A stretch of 64,000 bases of DNA from Phycisphaerales bacterium (lineage in GTDB: Bacteria; Planctomycetota; Phycisphaerae; Phycisphaerales; UBA1924), in assembly GCA_026982335.1 (NCBI GenBank), contig JALSHH010000016.1, positions 1 to 64,000 on the forward strand, written 5' to 3'. Made by a program: the position numbers and the translations under genes. Below the pieces are notes generated by a model. It did not search any database. It was given only the letters and a program-made list of their open reading frames with translations, and had not been told where the DNA came from. Numbering within the stretch: position 1 is the first letter of the stretch; every line of letters starts with the position of its first letter. Of the stretch, positions 49,601-58,959 are shown in pieces.

Positions 49601-50596
49601 ATGGCGAGCACATCAACAATGGCAATATCAATGGAAGGCGTCCGCAAAACCTTCGGCAAGAAAGTCGCGGTCGAGGGGATTGATCTGGTAATCCCCGAGG
49701 GCTCGATCTACGGGTTCATTGGCCCAAACGGCGCGGGTAAGACCACCACCATCCGGATGATTATGTCGATCCTCTTCCCCGATCGAGGCGAGCTCTCCGT
49801 CTTGGGCAAAAAATCGGCGGTTGAATCCAAAGACCGCATCGGGTACCTCCCCGAAGAGCGAGGCATCTATAAAAAAATGAAGGTCGGCGCGTTCTTGAAG
49901 CACATCGGTCGGCTCAAAGGACTCGACTCGCGCGGGCTGGGCAGTACAGTCATGCAATGGCTCGATCGCGTCGAACTCGCAAATGTCCATAAGAAGAAAT
50001 GCGAAGAACTCTCCAAAGGCATGCAACAGAAGGTTCAGTTCATCGCATCCGTCTTGCATGATCCGGATCTAATTATCCTCGACGAACCTTTCTCGGGGCT
50101 TGATCCGGTGAATATGCGATTGCTGCGAAGTCTGATCGACGAACAGCACACCCAAGGTAAGACCGTCATCTTCTCGACCCATGTGATGCACCAAGCTGAG
50201 CAACTTTGCGACCATATCATCATGATCCACGAAGGCAAAAAAGTTCTCGATGACACACTCGGGGATATCCGCACCCGCTTCGATCCCCGCGCGCTCCATG
50301 TCGATCCGATCGGAGGCTTGGGTATGAGCGACGAGATCGCCAAAGTCACGGGCGTGGCGCATGTGACACCCGTCGAGGGAGCGTTGGAGGTCATGCTCAA
50401 TGAGGGGATCGACCCACAGGATGCAATGAAGGCGTTGCTCGGTGCCCACCCGATGAATCGCATCGAAATCAAGAAGCCAACACTTGAAGATGTCTTCATC
50501 GAGATCGTCACCGGCGGCAAACGAGGCGAGGACGCTGAACAACTTCGAGCAGATCTGCTCGCAGGCTCGAAACTCGAAGAGGAGGACGCGTCGTGA
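49601..50596 (+). CDS. ABC transporter ATP-binding protein (NatA-like)
   Basis: YGFIGPNGAGKTTTIRMIMSILFPDRGELSVLG, LSKGMQQKVQFIASVLHDPDLIILDEPFSGLDPVN; true start well inside the longer ORF that begins at 48890. Confidence 0.93.
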   Translation: MASTSTMAISMEGVRKTFGKKVAVEGIDLVIPEGSIYGFIGPNGAGKTTTIRMIMSILFPDRGELSVLGKKSAVESKDRIGYLPEERGIYKKMKVGAFLKHIGRLKGLDSRGLGSTVMQWLDRVELANVHKKKCEELSKGMQQKVQFIASVLHDPDLIILDEPFSGLDPVNMRLLRSLIDEQHTQGKTVIFSTHVMHQAEQLCDHIIMIHEGKKVLDDTLGDIRTRFDPRALHVDPIGGLGMSDEIAKVTGVAHVTPVEGALEVMLNEGIDPQDAMKALLGAHPMNRIEIKKPTLEDVFIEIVTGGKRGEDAEQLRADLLAGSKLEEEDAS

Positions 50597-52005
50597 ATAT
50601 CTCCAAAGTATTACGGGTCGCTGCCCGCGAGTTTGCATCGACGGCGATGACCAAAGGATTCATCATCGGCGCGTTGGTGCTCCCGGCTGCGATGGCGTTG
50701 GTAATTCCGCTTGTTTTGATGTTGTCGATCAGTGCCCAACCCCCTGCCGACAAGGGGACGATTTACCTGCTTGATCGCTCTGGCGAAGTCGCCAGCACTG
50801 CGATGGATCGCCTCTCACCTGAGAATGTCGAAACACGCTGGCAAGAACGGGCGGAGAATGCCAAGCAGTTTGCCAAAGGAATCATCGGCAACAAGTTTGG
50901 CAATCAAGTTTCAGATTCGATCGACCAAGCTTCCCTCTCGATTGACACCCCGGTCTTCCGTGTGATCCAGACGAATCCTGATGTTGACATCGAAGAACTT
51001 AAAGAGGAGCTTCGATCGCAGGTTGCTTCGAGTCAGACGACGGAGGACGAAATAGAGACACTTATCGCCATCATCGAGATCGACGCCGACGCTACCCGCA
51101 AAGCCAACGATGATGAGGGGTTTGGATCGTATCAAGCGTTCTTCCGCCCCAAACTCAATGAGGAAACCGTCAGCGAGATCGAAAACTCGATCCGATGGTC
51201 AATCCGTGAACTTCGGTATCAGAACGCCGAGATTGATCGGAATGTCGTCGTCGAGCTCGGCTCGGTCAAAGCCCGCAAGAGCATGGAGATCACTGAAGAA
51301 GGCGAACGCAAAGAATCGTCGGGCATCACCAGCTTTGCGATTCCATTTGCTGCGATGATCCTCTTGTTGATGGCTTCGATGACCGGCGGGCAATACCTGC
51401 TCACCACCACGGTGGAAGAGAAATCGAATCGTGTGGTCGAGGTCTTACTCTCGGCGGTGTCGCCACTGGAATTGATGACGGGCAAGATCATCGGGCAGAT
51501 GGGCGTGGGCTTATCGCTGTTGACGGTCTACAACGCGGTGGGGATTATCGCGTTGATCGCTTTTAGCATGGGCGATCTGATTGGTGCCCGGATGATTCTT
51601 CTGATCTTTGTGTTTTTCTTGTTGGCCTACTTTATGTTCGCCTCGCTGATGGCTGCGATTGGTTCGGCGGTCAATGACCTGCGCGAGGCTCAATCGCTGA
51701 TGACCCCGGTCATGCTGTTGATGATCCTGCCTTATATCTTCTTTATGCCTGTGATCCGTGCGCCCAACTCATTATTCTCGACGATCACGAGTTTCATCCC
51801 GCCGATCTCGCCTTTCATTATGATTATGCGGGTGTCCTCGACTGACCCGCCGTCAACCTGGCAGGTTGCGCTGGCGATTTTGCTCAATATGATCGCGGTC
51901 GTCTTCTTTTTATGGATCGCGGCCAAGGTCTTCCGGGTCGGATTATTGATGTTTGGCAAGCCTCCAAACCTGCGGACGCTCATCAAGTGGGTCCGGATGG
52001 CGTAG
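50593..52005 (+). CDS. ABC transporter permease (NatB-like)
   Basis: N-terminal TM, large extracytoplasmic loop, GGQYLLTTTVEEKSNRVVEVLLSAVSPLELMTGKIIGQMGVGL; 4-nt overlap with ATPase gene. Confidence 0.9.
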   Translation: MNISKVLRVAAREFASTAMTKGFIIGALVLPAAMALVIPLVLMLSISAQPPADKGTIYLLDRSGEVASTAMDRLSPENVETRWQERAENAKQFAKGIIGNKFGNQVSDSIDQASLSIDTPVFRVIQTNPDVDIEELKEELRSQVASSQTTEDEIETLIAIIEIDADATRKANDDEGFGSYQAFFRPKLNEETVSEIENSIRWSIRELRYQNAEIDRNVVVELGSVKARKSMEITEEGERKESSGITSFAIPFAAMILLLMASMTGGQYLLTTTVEEKSNRVVEVLLSAVSPLELMTGKIIGQMGVGLSLLTVYNAVGIIALIAFSMGDLIGARMILLIFVFFLLAYFMFASLMAAIGSAVNDLREAQSLMTPVMLLMILPYIFFMPVIRAPNSLFSTITSFIPPISPFIMIMRVSSTDPPSTWQVALAILLNMIAVVFFLWIAAKVFRVGLLMFGKPPNLRTLIKWVRMA

Positions 52006-52014
52006 GATTGAGAC

Positions 52015-52494
52015 ATGCAAGAGCACCACACTCCTAACACCGCTCCCACCGCCACTCCCACCGCCAAAGAGGGGGTCTATTGTCTCTCGTGCGGATATAA
52101 CCTCGTCGGAGTCACCATTGGCGAACGATGCCCAGAGTGCGGCTCGGTCATCATGCAATTTGCTACAAGAAACCAAACCAGCGGCAAAGCTGTTGCCTCA
52201 ATGATACTCGGCATCATTTCGATCGTTACTTGTATGGGGTACGGAATCATCGGAATGCCGTGTGCAATCTTGGCCATTGTCTTTGCCAAGAAAGCTCGAC
52301 TTGCCATCCAAAACGGTACTGCGCCAGTCACTTCGCAAGGTATGGCTACTGCTGGAAGAGTGTGTGGATGGATTGGGGTAGTACTTAATGGGCTGATGCT
52401 TCTTGTACTTCTCTTTTACATTTTGGTTTTCATCGGTATCATCGGGGCAGCAGCAACTGGTGCTGCGGGCAATACCCCAATGCTCTTGCCATGA
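52015..52494 (+). CDS. Zinc ribbon plus DUF4190-like membrane protein
   Basis: YCLSCGYNLVGVTIGERCPECGSV then ASMILGIISIVTCMGYGIIGMPCAILAIVFAKKARL. Confidence 0.75.
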   Translation: MQEHHTPNTAPTATPTAKEGVYCLSCGYNLVGVTIGERCPECGSVIMQFATRNQTSGKAVASMILGIISIVTCMGYGIIGMPCAILAIVFAKKARLAIQNGTAPVTSQGMATAGRVCGWIGVVLNGLMLLVLLFYILVFIGIIGAAATGAAGNTPMLLP

Positions 52495-53273
52495 ACGGTT
52501 CTTCAACAACCTACGACAAGCACGATCTCTATGAACTCTGTGTCCAATCGCCCAAGGACTTGGTGCCGTTGCTTCGGGCAGTACACGGCTCCGATCCCGT
52601 CACGCTCGGCGAGGATTTCTCAGGCACGGCGGCCCTTTCGCATCTGTGGGTGGAGCGTGATGGAGCCAAGGCCATCGCGGTGGACTTTGACGAAGAAACA
52701 CTCCACAAGCGGGGCGAGCACGAACGGATCGTCAAACATCAATGCGATGTGCATGAGATCGACGAGCCGTGCGATGTGCTGTTTGTGGGCAACTTCTCGA
52801 TCGGGTATCTCCATACGCGGAACGAACTCATCGCCTACCTCACGCATGTCAAATCTCGGCTTACCCCCGGCGGCGTGTTCATCTGTGACACCTACGGCGG
52901 CGCCAGTGCCTACATCCTCGGAAGCGTTCATCGCGCCCACCCGATGCCCGGAGGGAAGTTGTGTCGATACACCTGGGAACAGCACGAAGCCGACCCGACG
53001 ACGGGGATGGTGACGAATCTGATCCATTTTCGTGTCGAGCGCGCTGGGGTGATTGAGTTTGAGCTCGAAGATGCGTTTGTGTATGAATGGCGGCTGTGGT
53101 CGATCCCCGAACTCCGTGACGCGATGGCCGATGCGGGATTTGAGCAGACACAGATCTATACCAAACTCGCTGACGCGCTTGATGGGGATGGGAATGCGTA
53201 TGTACTGCCGGTGGAGGATGGACAGGAAGAACTCGAAGAGAGTTTCATCGTGCTGGTGGCGGCGAGGATGTGA
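52491..53273 (+). CDS. Class I SAM-dependent methyltransferase
   Basis: VTLGEDFSGTAALSHLWVERDGAKAIAVDFDEETL...DVLFVGNFSIGYLHTRNELIAYLTHVKSRLTPGGVFICDTYGG. Confidence 0.85.
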   Translation: MNGSSTTYDKHDLYELCVQSPKDLVPLLRAVHGSDPVTLGEDFSGTAALSHLWVERDGAKAIAVDFDEETLHKRGEHERIVKHQCDVHEIDEPCDVLFVGNFSIGYLHTRNELIAYLTHVKSRLTPGGVFICDTYGGASAYILGSVHRAHPMPGGKLCRYTWEQHEADPTTGMVTNLIHFRVERAGVIEFELEDAFVYEWRLWSIPELRDAMADAGFEQTQIYTKLADALDGDGNAYVLPVEDGQEELEESFIVLVAARM

Positions 53274-53277
53274 ACAC

Positions 53278-53580
53278 ATGACAAATCCGCAATACACCTG
53301 CCATGAGTGCGACTACGACATGCACGATCGAATCAAGGACGATCCGTGCCCCGAGTGCAATACGCCCCTCGATGCGCGCCCTGAACTCCCCGGTACAGAA
53401 GGCCGATCGAAGCGGGGAATCGCGTACGCGATCTGTGCAATGGTCATCTTGCCGATTGTCCCCATCCTCACTTTCGGTTTTCTTTCTCCGGCAATGGCCA
53501 CGGTCTATCTATTGGCTCAGGCCAAAGAGAATGAATTTTCAGATTCCGTATCACATCACCAAACGCCGAAAGACGATTGA
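53278..53580 (+). CDS. Small zinc-ribbon membrane protein
   Basis: YTCHECDYDMHDRIKDDPCPECNTPL followed by one long hydrophobic segment. Confidence 0.65.
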   Translation: MTNPQYTCHECDYDMHDRIKDDPCPECNTPLDARPELPGTEGRSKRGIAYAICAMVILPIVPILTFGFLSPAMATVYLLAQAKENEFSDSVSHHQTPKDD

Positions 53581-53690
53581 ACTCCTTGTCTATGTCTGGT
53601 TCGTCGAGTTGGTATTCTTTCTCTGGCTCGATGAAATTTGGCCTCCGGTCCTTGAGTGGTGGTAGTGCCCTATGAACGCTATAATCCCTC

Positions 53691-55082
53691 ATGACCACCA
53701 TGAACACCCCCACGACCAACAACTCGACCGATACCCTCAATTCCTACAACCCATCCACCGGCGAACTCGTCGGCTCGGTCCCCGTCACGCCGGCAGATCA
53801 GGTTGATGTGGTCATCGCCAAAGCGCGAGCAGCCCAGCCCGCATGGCAGGCACTCAGTGCCCAAGGGCGGGCCGACATGCTCAAGCCTGCAGGCGAGAAG
53901 ATTCTCGAACGGGCTGACGACCTTGGAAAAATCCTCTCACTTGAACAAGGCAAGCCCCTCGCAGAAGGCATCGCCGAAGTCACCGGGTGTGGCAATCGCA
54001 TGAATGATGAGGTTGATGAAGTCGCCAAAGCCGTCCAACCTGATGTATTGACCGATGAAACGGTCGAATCCACAATTTATTACGATCCCTTCGGCATCTG
54101 CGCCACCATCACCCCGTGGAACTTCCCCGCACTGATGCCGCACTGGACGATCGTCCCGGCATTGGTCGCGGGCAACACTGTGATTCTCAAGCCTTCGGAG
54201 CAGACGCCTCTGATCGCCGATGCGTATGTCAAGATTCTCAATGAGTTCTTGCCCCAAGGCGTCCTGCAAATCATCCATGGCGAAGACGATCAAGGCAAAG
54301 CACTCGTCGCAGGCGATGTCAACATGATCGCGTTTACCGGCTCAAAGACTGCCGGCCAGCACATCATGGCCGCCGCTGCCCCAGGACTCAAACGATTAAT
54401 CCTCGAACTCGGTTCCAAAGACCCGTGCGTTGTACTCGAAGGTGCCGATCTTGATAAGGCGGCTGGCTTCTGTGCAAATAACGCCATGCGCAATTGCGGC
54501 CAAGTCTGTGTCTCAACCGAACGCATCTATGTGCAAGACACAATCAAAGATGAGTTTATGAGCAAGCTTGTCGATCTGGTCAAAGCGTACAAAGTCGGTG
54601 ATTGTCTCGAAGAAGGAGTCACGATCGGACCAATGGTCATGAGCGAACAGAAAGCCCATGTGCTTGCCCAGATTGAAGACGCCAAAGCCAAAGGGGCCAA
54701 TGTTGTCCTTGGAGGCAACCCGATGGAGGGCAACTTCGTCGAACCAACAATTCTGGATCATCTCAATCACACCATGGACATCATGACCGTCGAAACTTTC
54801 GGGCCCGTCGCGTGCATCCAAACGGTCAAGAATGCAGAAGAAGCAATCGAGCTGGCCAATGACACGGAATATGGACTTGGAGCCGTCTTCTTTGGTGAAG
54901 AGCAACTCGTTCGCTCGCTGGCCCGGCGTTCAACCGCCGGCATGGTCGGCGTAAACCGTTCGCTCGGTGGTGCCAAGGGCACGCCTTGGGTCGGTGCTCG
55001 TAAATCTGGGATCGGGTATCACTCAGGTCCTTTGGGGCATCGCCAGTTCTGTCAGCTGCGTGTGGTGAGCACGAACCGGTAA
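53691..55082 (+). CDS. NAD(P)-dependent aldehyde dehydrogenase (succinate-semialdehyde dehydrogenase-like)
   Basis: TPWNFPALMPHWTIVPALVAGNTVILKPSEQTP, ELGSKDPCVVLEGADLDKA, NCGQVCVSTERIYV. Confidence 0.94.
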   Translation: MTTMNTPTTNNSTDTLNSYNPSTGELVGSVPVTPADQVDVVIAKARAAQPAWQALSAQGRADMLKPAGEKILERADDLGKILSLEQGKPLAEGIAEVTGCGNRMNDEVDEVAKAVQPDVLTDETVESTIYYDPFGICATITPWNFPALMPHWTIVPALVAGNTVILKPSEQTPLIADAYVKILNEFLPQGVLQIIHGEDDQGKALVAGDVNMIAFTGSKTAGQHIMAAAAPGLKRLILELGSKDPCVVLEGADLDKAAGFCANNAMRNCGQVCVSTERIYVQDTIKDEFMSKLVDLVKAYKVGDCLEEGVTIGPMVMSEQKAHVLAQIEDAKAKGANVVLGGNPMEGNFVEPTILDHLNHTMDIMTVETFGPVACIQTVKNAEEAIELANDTEYGLGAVFFGEEQLVRSLARRSTAGMVGVNRSLGGAKGTPWVGARKSGIGYHSGPLGHRQFCQLRVVSTNR

Positions 55083-55129
55083 TTCCCTTCTTTCTTGCTT
55101 GTTTCTTTCTTGCTTCTTGCCTTTCCCGG

Positions 55130-56308
55130 CTATTCCCCCTGCTGATCTGCAACCGGGAATGCCATGATGTATTGAAACCCGCAAACGGGGTATTGAACCT
55201 GGAGCCGATAGGTGCGAAACTCTTCGGGCGCAAACCCGTTTTGTTCACACAGATAATTCACCATCTCTTGATATTTCGGGATTTCTTGGATTCCGAGATT
55301 GGTCAACCCGGTACCAAGCGAAGCGATCTCGTCGTTGGTGGCCATGCGATCAGTATCGCGCAAAGGATCCTCATTGTCGGCTGCTCCCTTTCCCATCGTT
55401 TTGTACACGATCAGTTTGGGTTGGGCTCCTTTGAAAATGTCGCCATGCAAAATGACATCGTTAACAAGTGTGACCACAGGCACATCGGGGACGACGGAGG
55501 TGCCTCGAGTTTTTTGCCCTGGCCTGGGGAATTTGCTCAGCCCTGCCGGCACATGGACTGAATCGAGCATGTCATAGAGTGCATCTTTGCCTCCGATTTC
55601 TGGAGCAAAGGTACTGATGACCTTTCCTTGATCTTCGACCACGGTCAGCGGAGCAGGGATGTGGGAAAAGAATGGGGTGAGGTCAAACTCCATCTGCACG
55701 GGAAAATCCCGTCCGGATTTATACTTGAGCGGGAGTCCGTAGACGAGCTGGATCGGCGCATCTGGTCGAAGTCGGCGAAGACCAGATGTGCCATGGATGG
55801 TGGAAATGTCGATGGTGTCGCAATCCTCTGCATTGGGTGTAAACATCATGCAGGTAAGCCATACTTTACCCTGAAACCCGAGTATCTGGCTCATGCCTTT
55901 GAATACTTGGTATCGGCTCGCCTGCTCGAATCGCTGGCGTGTATCGTCGTGCTTGACACTCAATGCGGCATTGAGTGCTGCCCGAGTGCCGAACTGGTCT
56001 CGGATCAGGTGATCGAAACCATCGATCGCCTGCATCGCTGCTTGACAATATTCGTGATCAGCCCCGTATTTCTGGGCTGCGCGAATGATTGACCGGAGTG
56101 TTTCAGGCCCCGGAATCGAGATAAGCACCTCGACAGAATCTTCTTTGCCAATCGCACTCAACACTCGGCTGAGCATCACACGAGAAATCTCCAGTGTGCG
56201 TGAGAGCTCCGTTGGTCTCAATGAACACCCGCTTACCCCCTCAAGAACGGGTCCGATAGAGGAACGCAACCGGGCCCCCACATCCTCGGGCCAATTCAAC
56301 CTGCCCAT
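55130..56308 (-). CDS. Hypothetical protein with N-terminal HTH-like segment
   Basis: Long ORF; N-terminal CSLRPTELSRTLEISRVMLSRVLSAI resembles a winged-HTH recognition region. Start uncertain. Confidence 0.65.
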   Translation of the reverse strand: MGRLNWPEDVGARLRSSIGPVLEGVSGCSLRPTELSRTLEISRVMLSRVLSAIGKEDSVEVLISIPGPETLRSIIRAAQKYGADHEYCQAAMQAIDGFDHLIRDQFGTRAALNAALSVKHDDTRQRFEQASRYQVFKGMSQILGFQGKVWLTCMMFTPNAEDCDTIDISTIHGTSGLRRLRPDAPIQLVYGLPLKYKSGRDFPVQMEFDLTPFFSHIPAPLTVVEDQGKVISTFAPEIGGKDALYDMLDSVHVPAGLSKFPRPGQKTRGTSVVPDVPVVTLVNDVILHGDIFKGAQPKLIVYKTMGKGAADNEDPLRDTDRMATNDEIASLGTGLTNLGIQEIPKYQEMVNYLCEQNGFAPEEFRTYRLQVQYPVCGFQYIMAFPVADQQGE

Positions 56309-56526
56309 GCCTTCTGCCCGTACAGATCCCAATCGCCTTCTCCTCTGCGCAATCGGTGCTGATTTTCATACACTCGATATTTTGCACCACCAGTTTTCAC
56401 AAAAAAACCCACAAAATGAGGTGTTATTTATTACACTTCGCCCAAACTCTTGGTACACTGTGCACTCGCCAGCACGCCTACGACATGATAACCACACGGA
56501 ATGCTTTACGCAACATTGTCTAGGAG

Positions 56527-57099
56527 ATGCTCCGAAATTGGATGTACCGATTGAGAGAATTGATGATACTGACCGAACCATCTTTTTCGATTTCACGAGC
56601 CCTGATTTCACTGCTCACTGCTGCCGCGGTCACGATGCCTGCCCATGCCCGATGGTCTGAACACTCGATGACGGCACAGATCAAAAGCGCAAACGAATTC
56701 CATACTCACGGGAAGGCTTCCCCCAATGGCAACTTCTTGGCTGGCGATACACTTGGTGTGGCGCCATACTTGGCAGAATTTCCGCTATTGGCAGCATCCG
56801 CGAATGCAAATAATTTTCTGAGCAACTCTCTCACGACCAATAAATGGTCAATGGACACTGGTATCGGTGACATTGAAATACACAACATCAGTCTAGACAA
56901 TACTTTGAAAAGTATCCCATGCCCTGCGGTCCTCATCGACAACCTTACGAACAACAGTTTGCTTCATTTTTTTAATGTGTCGGCCTTGCCCTTTGCAGTC
57001 CCGGGTAAAAACCCCATTGTTGGGTTTACAGGAACCCATATACCCGATTTCGTCTGTGTTTCTGCCTTTTCAGGTGTTTTTTCCAAAGGGCACCCATAG
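56527..57099 (+). CDS. Hypothetical exported protein (start uncertain)
   Basis: Signal-like MILTEPSFSISRALISLLTAAAVTMPAHA; followed by terminator. Confidence 0.45.
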   Translation: MLRNWMYRLRELMILTEPSFSISRALISLLTAAAVTMPAHARWSEHSMTAQIKSANEFHTHGKASPNGNFLAGDTLGVAPYLAEFPLLAASANANNFLSNSLTTNKWSMDTGIGDIEIHNISLDNTLKSIPCPAVLIDNLTNNSLLHFFNVSALPFAVPGKNPIVGFTGTHIPDFVCVSAFSGVFSKGHP

Positions 57100-57151
57100 C
57101 CTTACACCCCTTCACCCCTCAATGGTCTTGCAGCAATGCGAGACCATATAC

Positions 57152-57184
57152 ACCCGGCGGTCCCTCCCGCCGGGTGGTTTTTTT
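57152..57184 (+). terminator. Rho-independent terminator
   Basis: ACCCGGCGG-TCCCT-CCGCCGGGT-GG-TTTTTTT; preceded by a second hairpin ATGGTCT...AGACCAT (57122-57147). Confidence 0.85.
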
Positions 57185-57222
57185 ATTCGCTGTACCAACT
57201 TCATCGTGCATGATCGTTGAAT

Positions 57223-57264
57223 CAAAAAATGGACACGCCCCACCGGTTCCCCAGCAGGGCGTGT
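57223..57264 (-). terminator. Rho-independent terminator of RNase P RNA
   Basis: - strand ACACGCCC-N16-GGGCGTGT-CCA-TTTTTT. Confidence 0.8.
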
Positions 57265-57269
57265 TCGCA

Positions 57270-57769
57270 GCTTGATGCAGCTGATAAGCCGAGTTCTGTC
57301 CCGCGATTGGTTTCTGATCCATTCCTTTTGACGGGGACTCTGGACCAGACCTTGCCGCATGGGCGACTATTTCTCTGCCCGTACTGTTGCCAGCACGATG
57401 AGGAGCACTCGCTCCCAGCACCCTACCCGAGTCACATCGACGGATCGTCGAACGCAGAAGACGCAAAACGCCGTCCGCTAGGACCCTGCTTGGGCTTGCA
57501 CGCGGTGGGGTTTACCGTGCCCCGATTGTCACCAATCGGGCGGTGCGCTCTTACCGCACCTTTTCACCCTTACCTGTGATCGGCTGATCCGAAAATCAGT
57601 TGATCCATCGGCGGTTCGTTCTCTGTGGCACTTTCCCTCGACCCAAGCTGCACCCTTGCGGGTTTGTTGAGCCGGGTGGGCGTTACCCACCACCGTATCC
57701 TGCCGTGCTCGGACTTTCCTCCCGCCAACAGCAAACTGTCAACGAGCAGTCGCCTTGCTGCATCAAAGC
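57270..57769 (-). ncRNA. rnpB: RNase P RNA, bacterial type
   Basis: - strand GAGGAAAGTCCGAGC (57707-57721) and ACAGAACTCGGCTTA (57285-57299) universal P4-flanking motifs; ends pair as P1 (GATGCAGC/GCTGCATC). Confidence 0.95.
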
Positions 57770-57775
57770 ATTATA
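57770..57775 (-). promoter_or_regulatory. -10 element for rnpB
   Basis: TATAAT on - strand immediately upstream of the P1 helix; -35 is weak. Confidence 0.5.
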
Positions 57776-57834
57776 CGCTCAGGAATTGCCCTGGTTCGCC
57801 TGCAGAAATCCGCGTTTTCGCATAGAATACCCAT

Positions 57835-58860
57835 ATGTCCAAAGCTCGGTGCATCCTCTGGCTCGAACCTGATCAGTCAACCACCCTCCAAAGGGTGCTT
57901 GAGCGTGCCGATATCGAGTTGATTGGTGCCGGCTCGCCGGATTCGGCGCGGACTGGACAGGTCGCTTCCGATCTGGGGTGTGACCCGGTCGATGATCTCC
58001 GCCATGCCTTAGCCAGTACCGATATAGACCTGATCCTCCTCGCCTCTCCGGCCCAATTCGCCGACCAAGCACAAGATGCCGATCTTGATGGACTCAAAGC
58101 AGCCCATGCCCGCAATGTATGTATAACAACACTCGAACCGATCCCTGCAGCCGTCAATGGAATCGGTGGCACCTCGTTCGCGGAGGTTCTCCAAAACGGT
58201 ACGATCAACGAGCTCGTCTATTCGTTACCGATGACGCGATATGCACCGATGATTGATGAATTGTATGCGGTGCTCGAAACCTTCGGCCCGATCCGTTCGT
58301 GCACCGTCACCCTAGGCATCCCCCAAGTCCTTGGCTCGCTCGGTGCCCGCCTGTTTGATGCGATGGACCTTGTTCGGTCACTTGTCGGCGTGCCCAACAT
58401 CATCGAGGCAGGATACATCTCGCCCTTGGCCGGGCGTGGGCTCCATCCGCTACCCGGGCAATCCCTCCGCGATCTTCATGGCGAGTTCACCATTAACCTC
58501 CGGTTTTCCGATGGGCGATGTGCTGCCCTGCTGCTGAGTGATCAGGTCGGCGCATCGATGATTCAGATAACCCTGATGAGCAACGAGGGAAGCATCATCG
58601 CCAACAACGATGGATTCAAATGGTTCAATCCGACTGGCGAAGTGATTGATTCGTACACCAATCCAAAAATCGAGGATACCGACCCTGCCGAGATCTTGCT
58701 GGCGAATCAACTCATCGAGCGCTGCACAGGCGTAGGCCCCAAACGGGTACCGACCGACTATCCATCGGTACTTTCCATGACCCACGCGACGCTGCTGAGC
58801 ACCCGAACCGGACAAGGCGAATCACCTCGGGCAGTGGAGCATTTGTTGTTGTCGATGTGA
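57835..58860 (+). CDS. Gfo/Idh/MocA-like oxidoreductase family protein (divergent)
   Basis: Rossmann-like N-terminus (VLERADIELIGAGSPDSART...DIDLILLASPAQFADQ...VCITTLEPIPAAV) with a GFO_IDH_MocA-like C-terminal half. Confidence 0.65.
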   Translation: MSKARCILWLEPDQSTTLQRVLERADIELIGAGSPDSARTGQVASDLGCDPVDDLRHALASTDIDLILLASPAQFADQAQDADLDGLKAAHARNVCITTLEPIPAAVNGIGGTSFAEVLQNGTINELVYSLPMTRYAPMIDELYAVLETFGPIRSCTVTLGIPQVLGSLGARLFDAMDLVRSLVGVPNIIEAGYISPLAGRGLHPLPGQSLRDLHGEFTINLRFSDGRCAALLLSDQVGASMIQITLMSNEGSIIANNDGFKWFNPTGEVIDSYTNPKIEDTDPAEILLANQLIERCTGVGPKRVPTDYPSVLSMTHATLLSTRTGQGESPRAVEHLLLSM

Positions 58861-58871
58861 ATCACTTCTCT

Positions 58872-58952
58872 TCAACGAGCCGCGACTGTGAGGGAGCAGT
58901 CTTGCCTATCTGAAATCGCCGAAGACCACTCCTTCACGGCCGCGGCTTCTTG
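58872..58952. repeat. REP-like palindromic intergenic repeat, family A copy 2 (degenerate)
   Basis: TCAACGAGCCGCGACTGTGAGGGAGCAGTCTT ... AAGACCACTCCTTCACGGCCGCGGCTTCTTG. Confidence 0.7.
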
Positions 58953-58959
58953 AAAAAAC

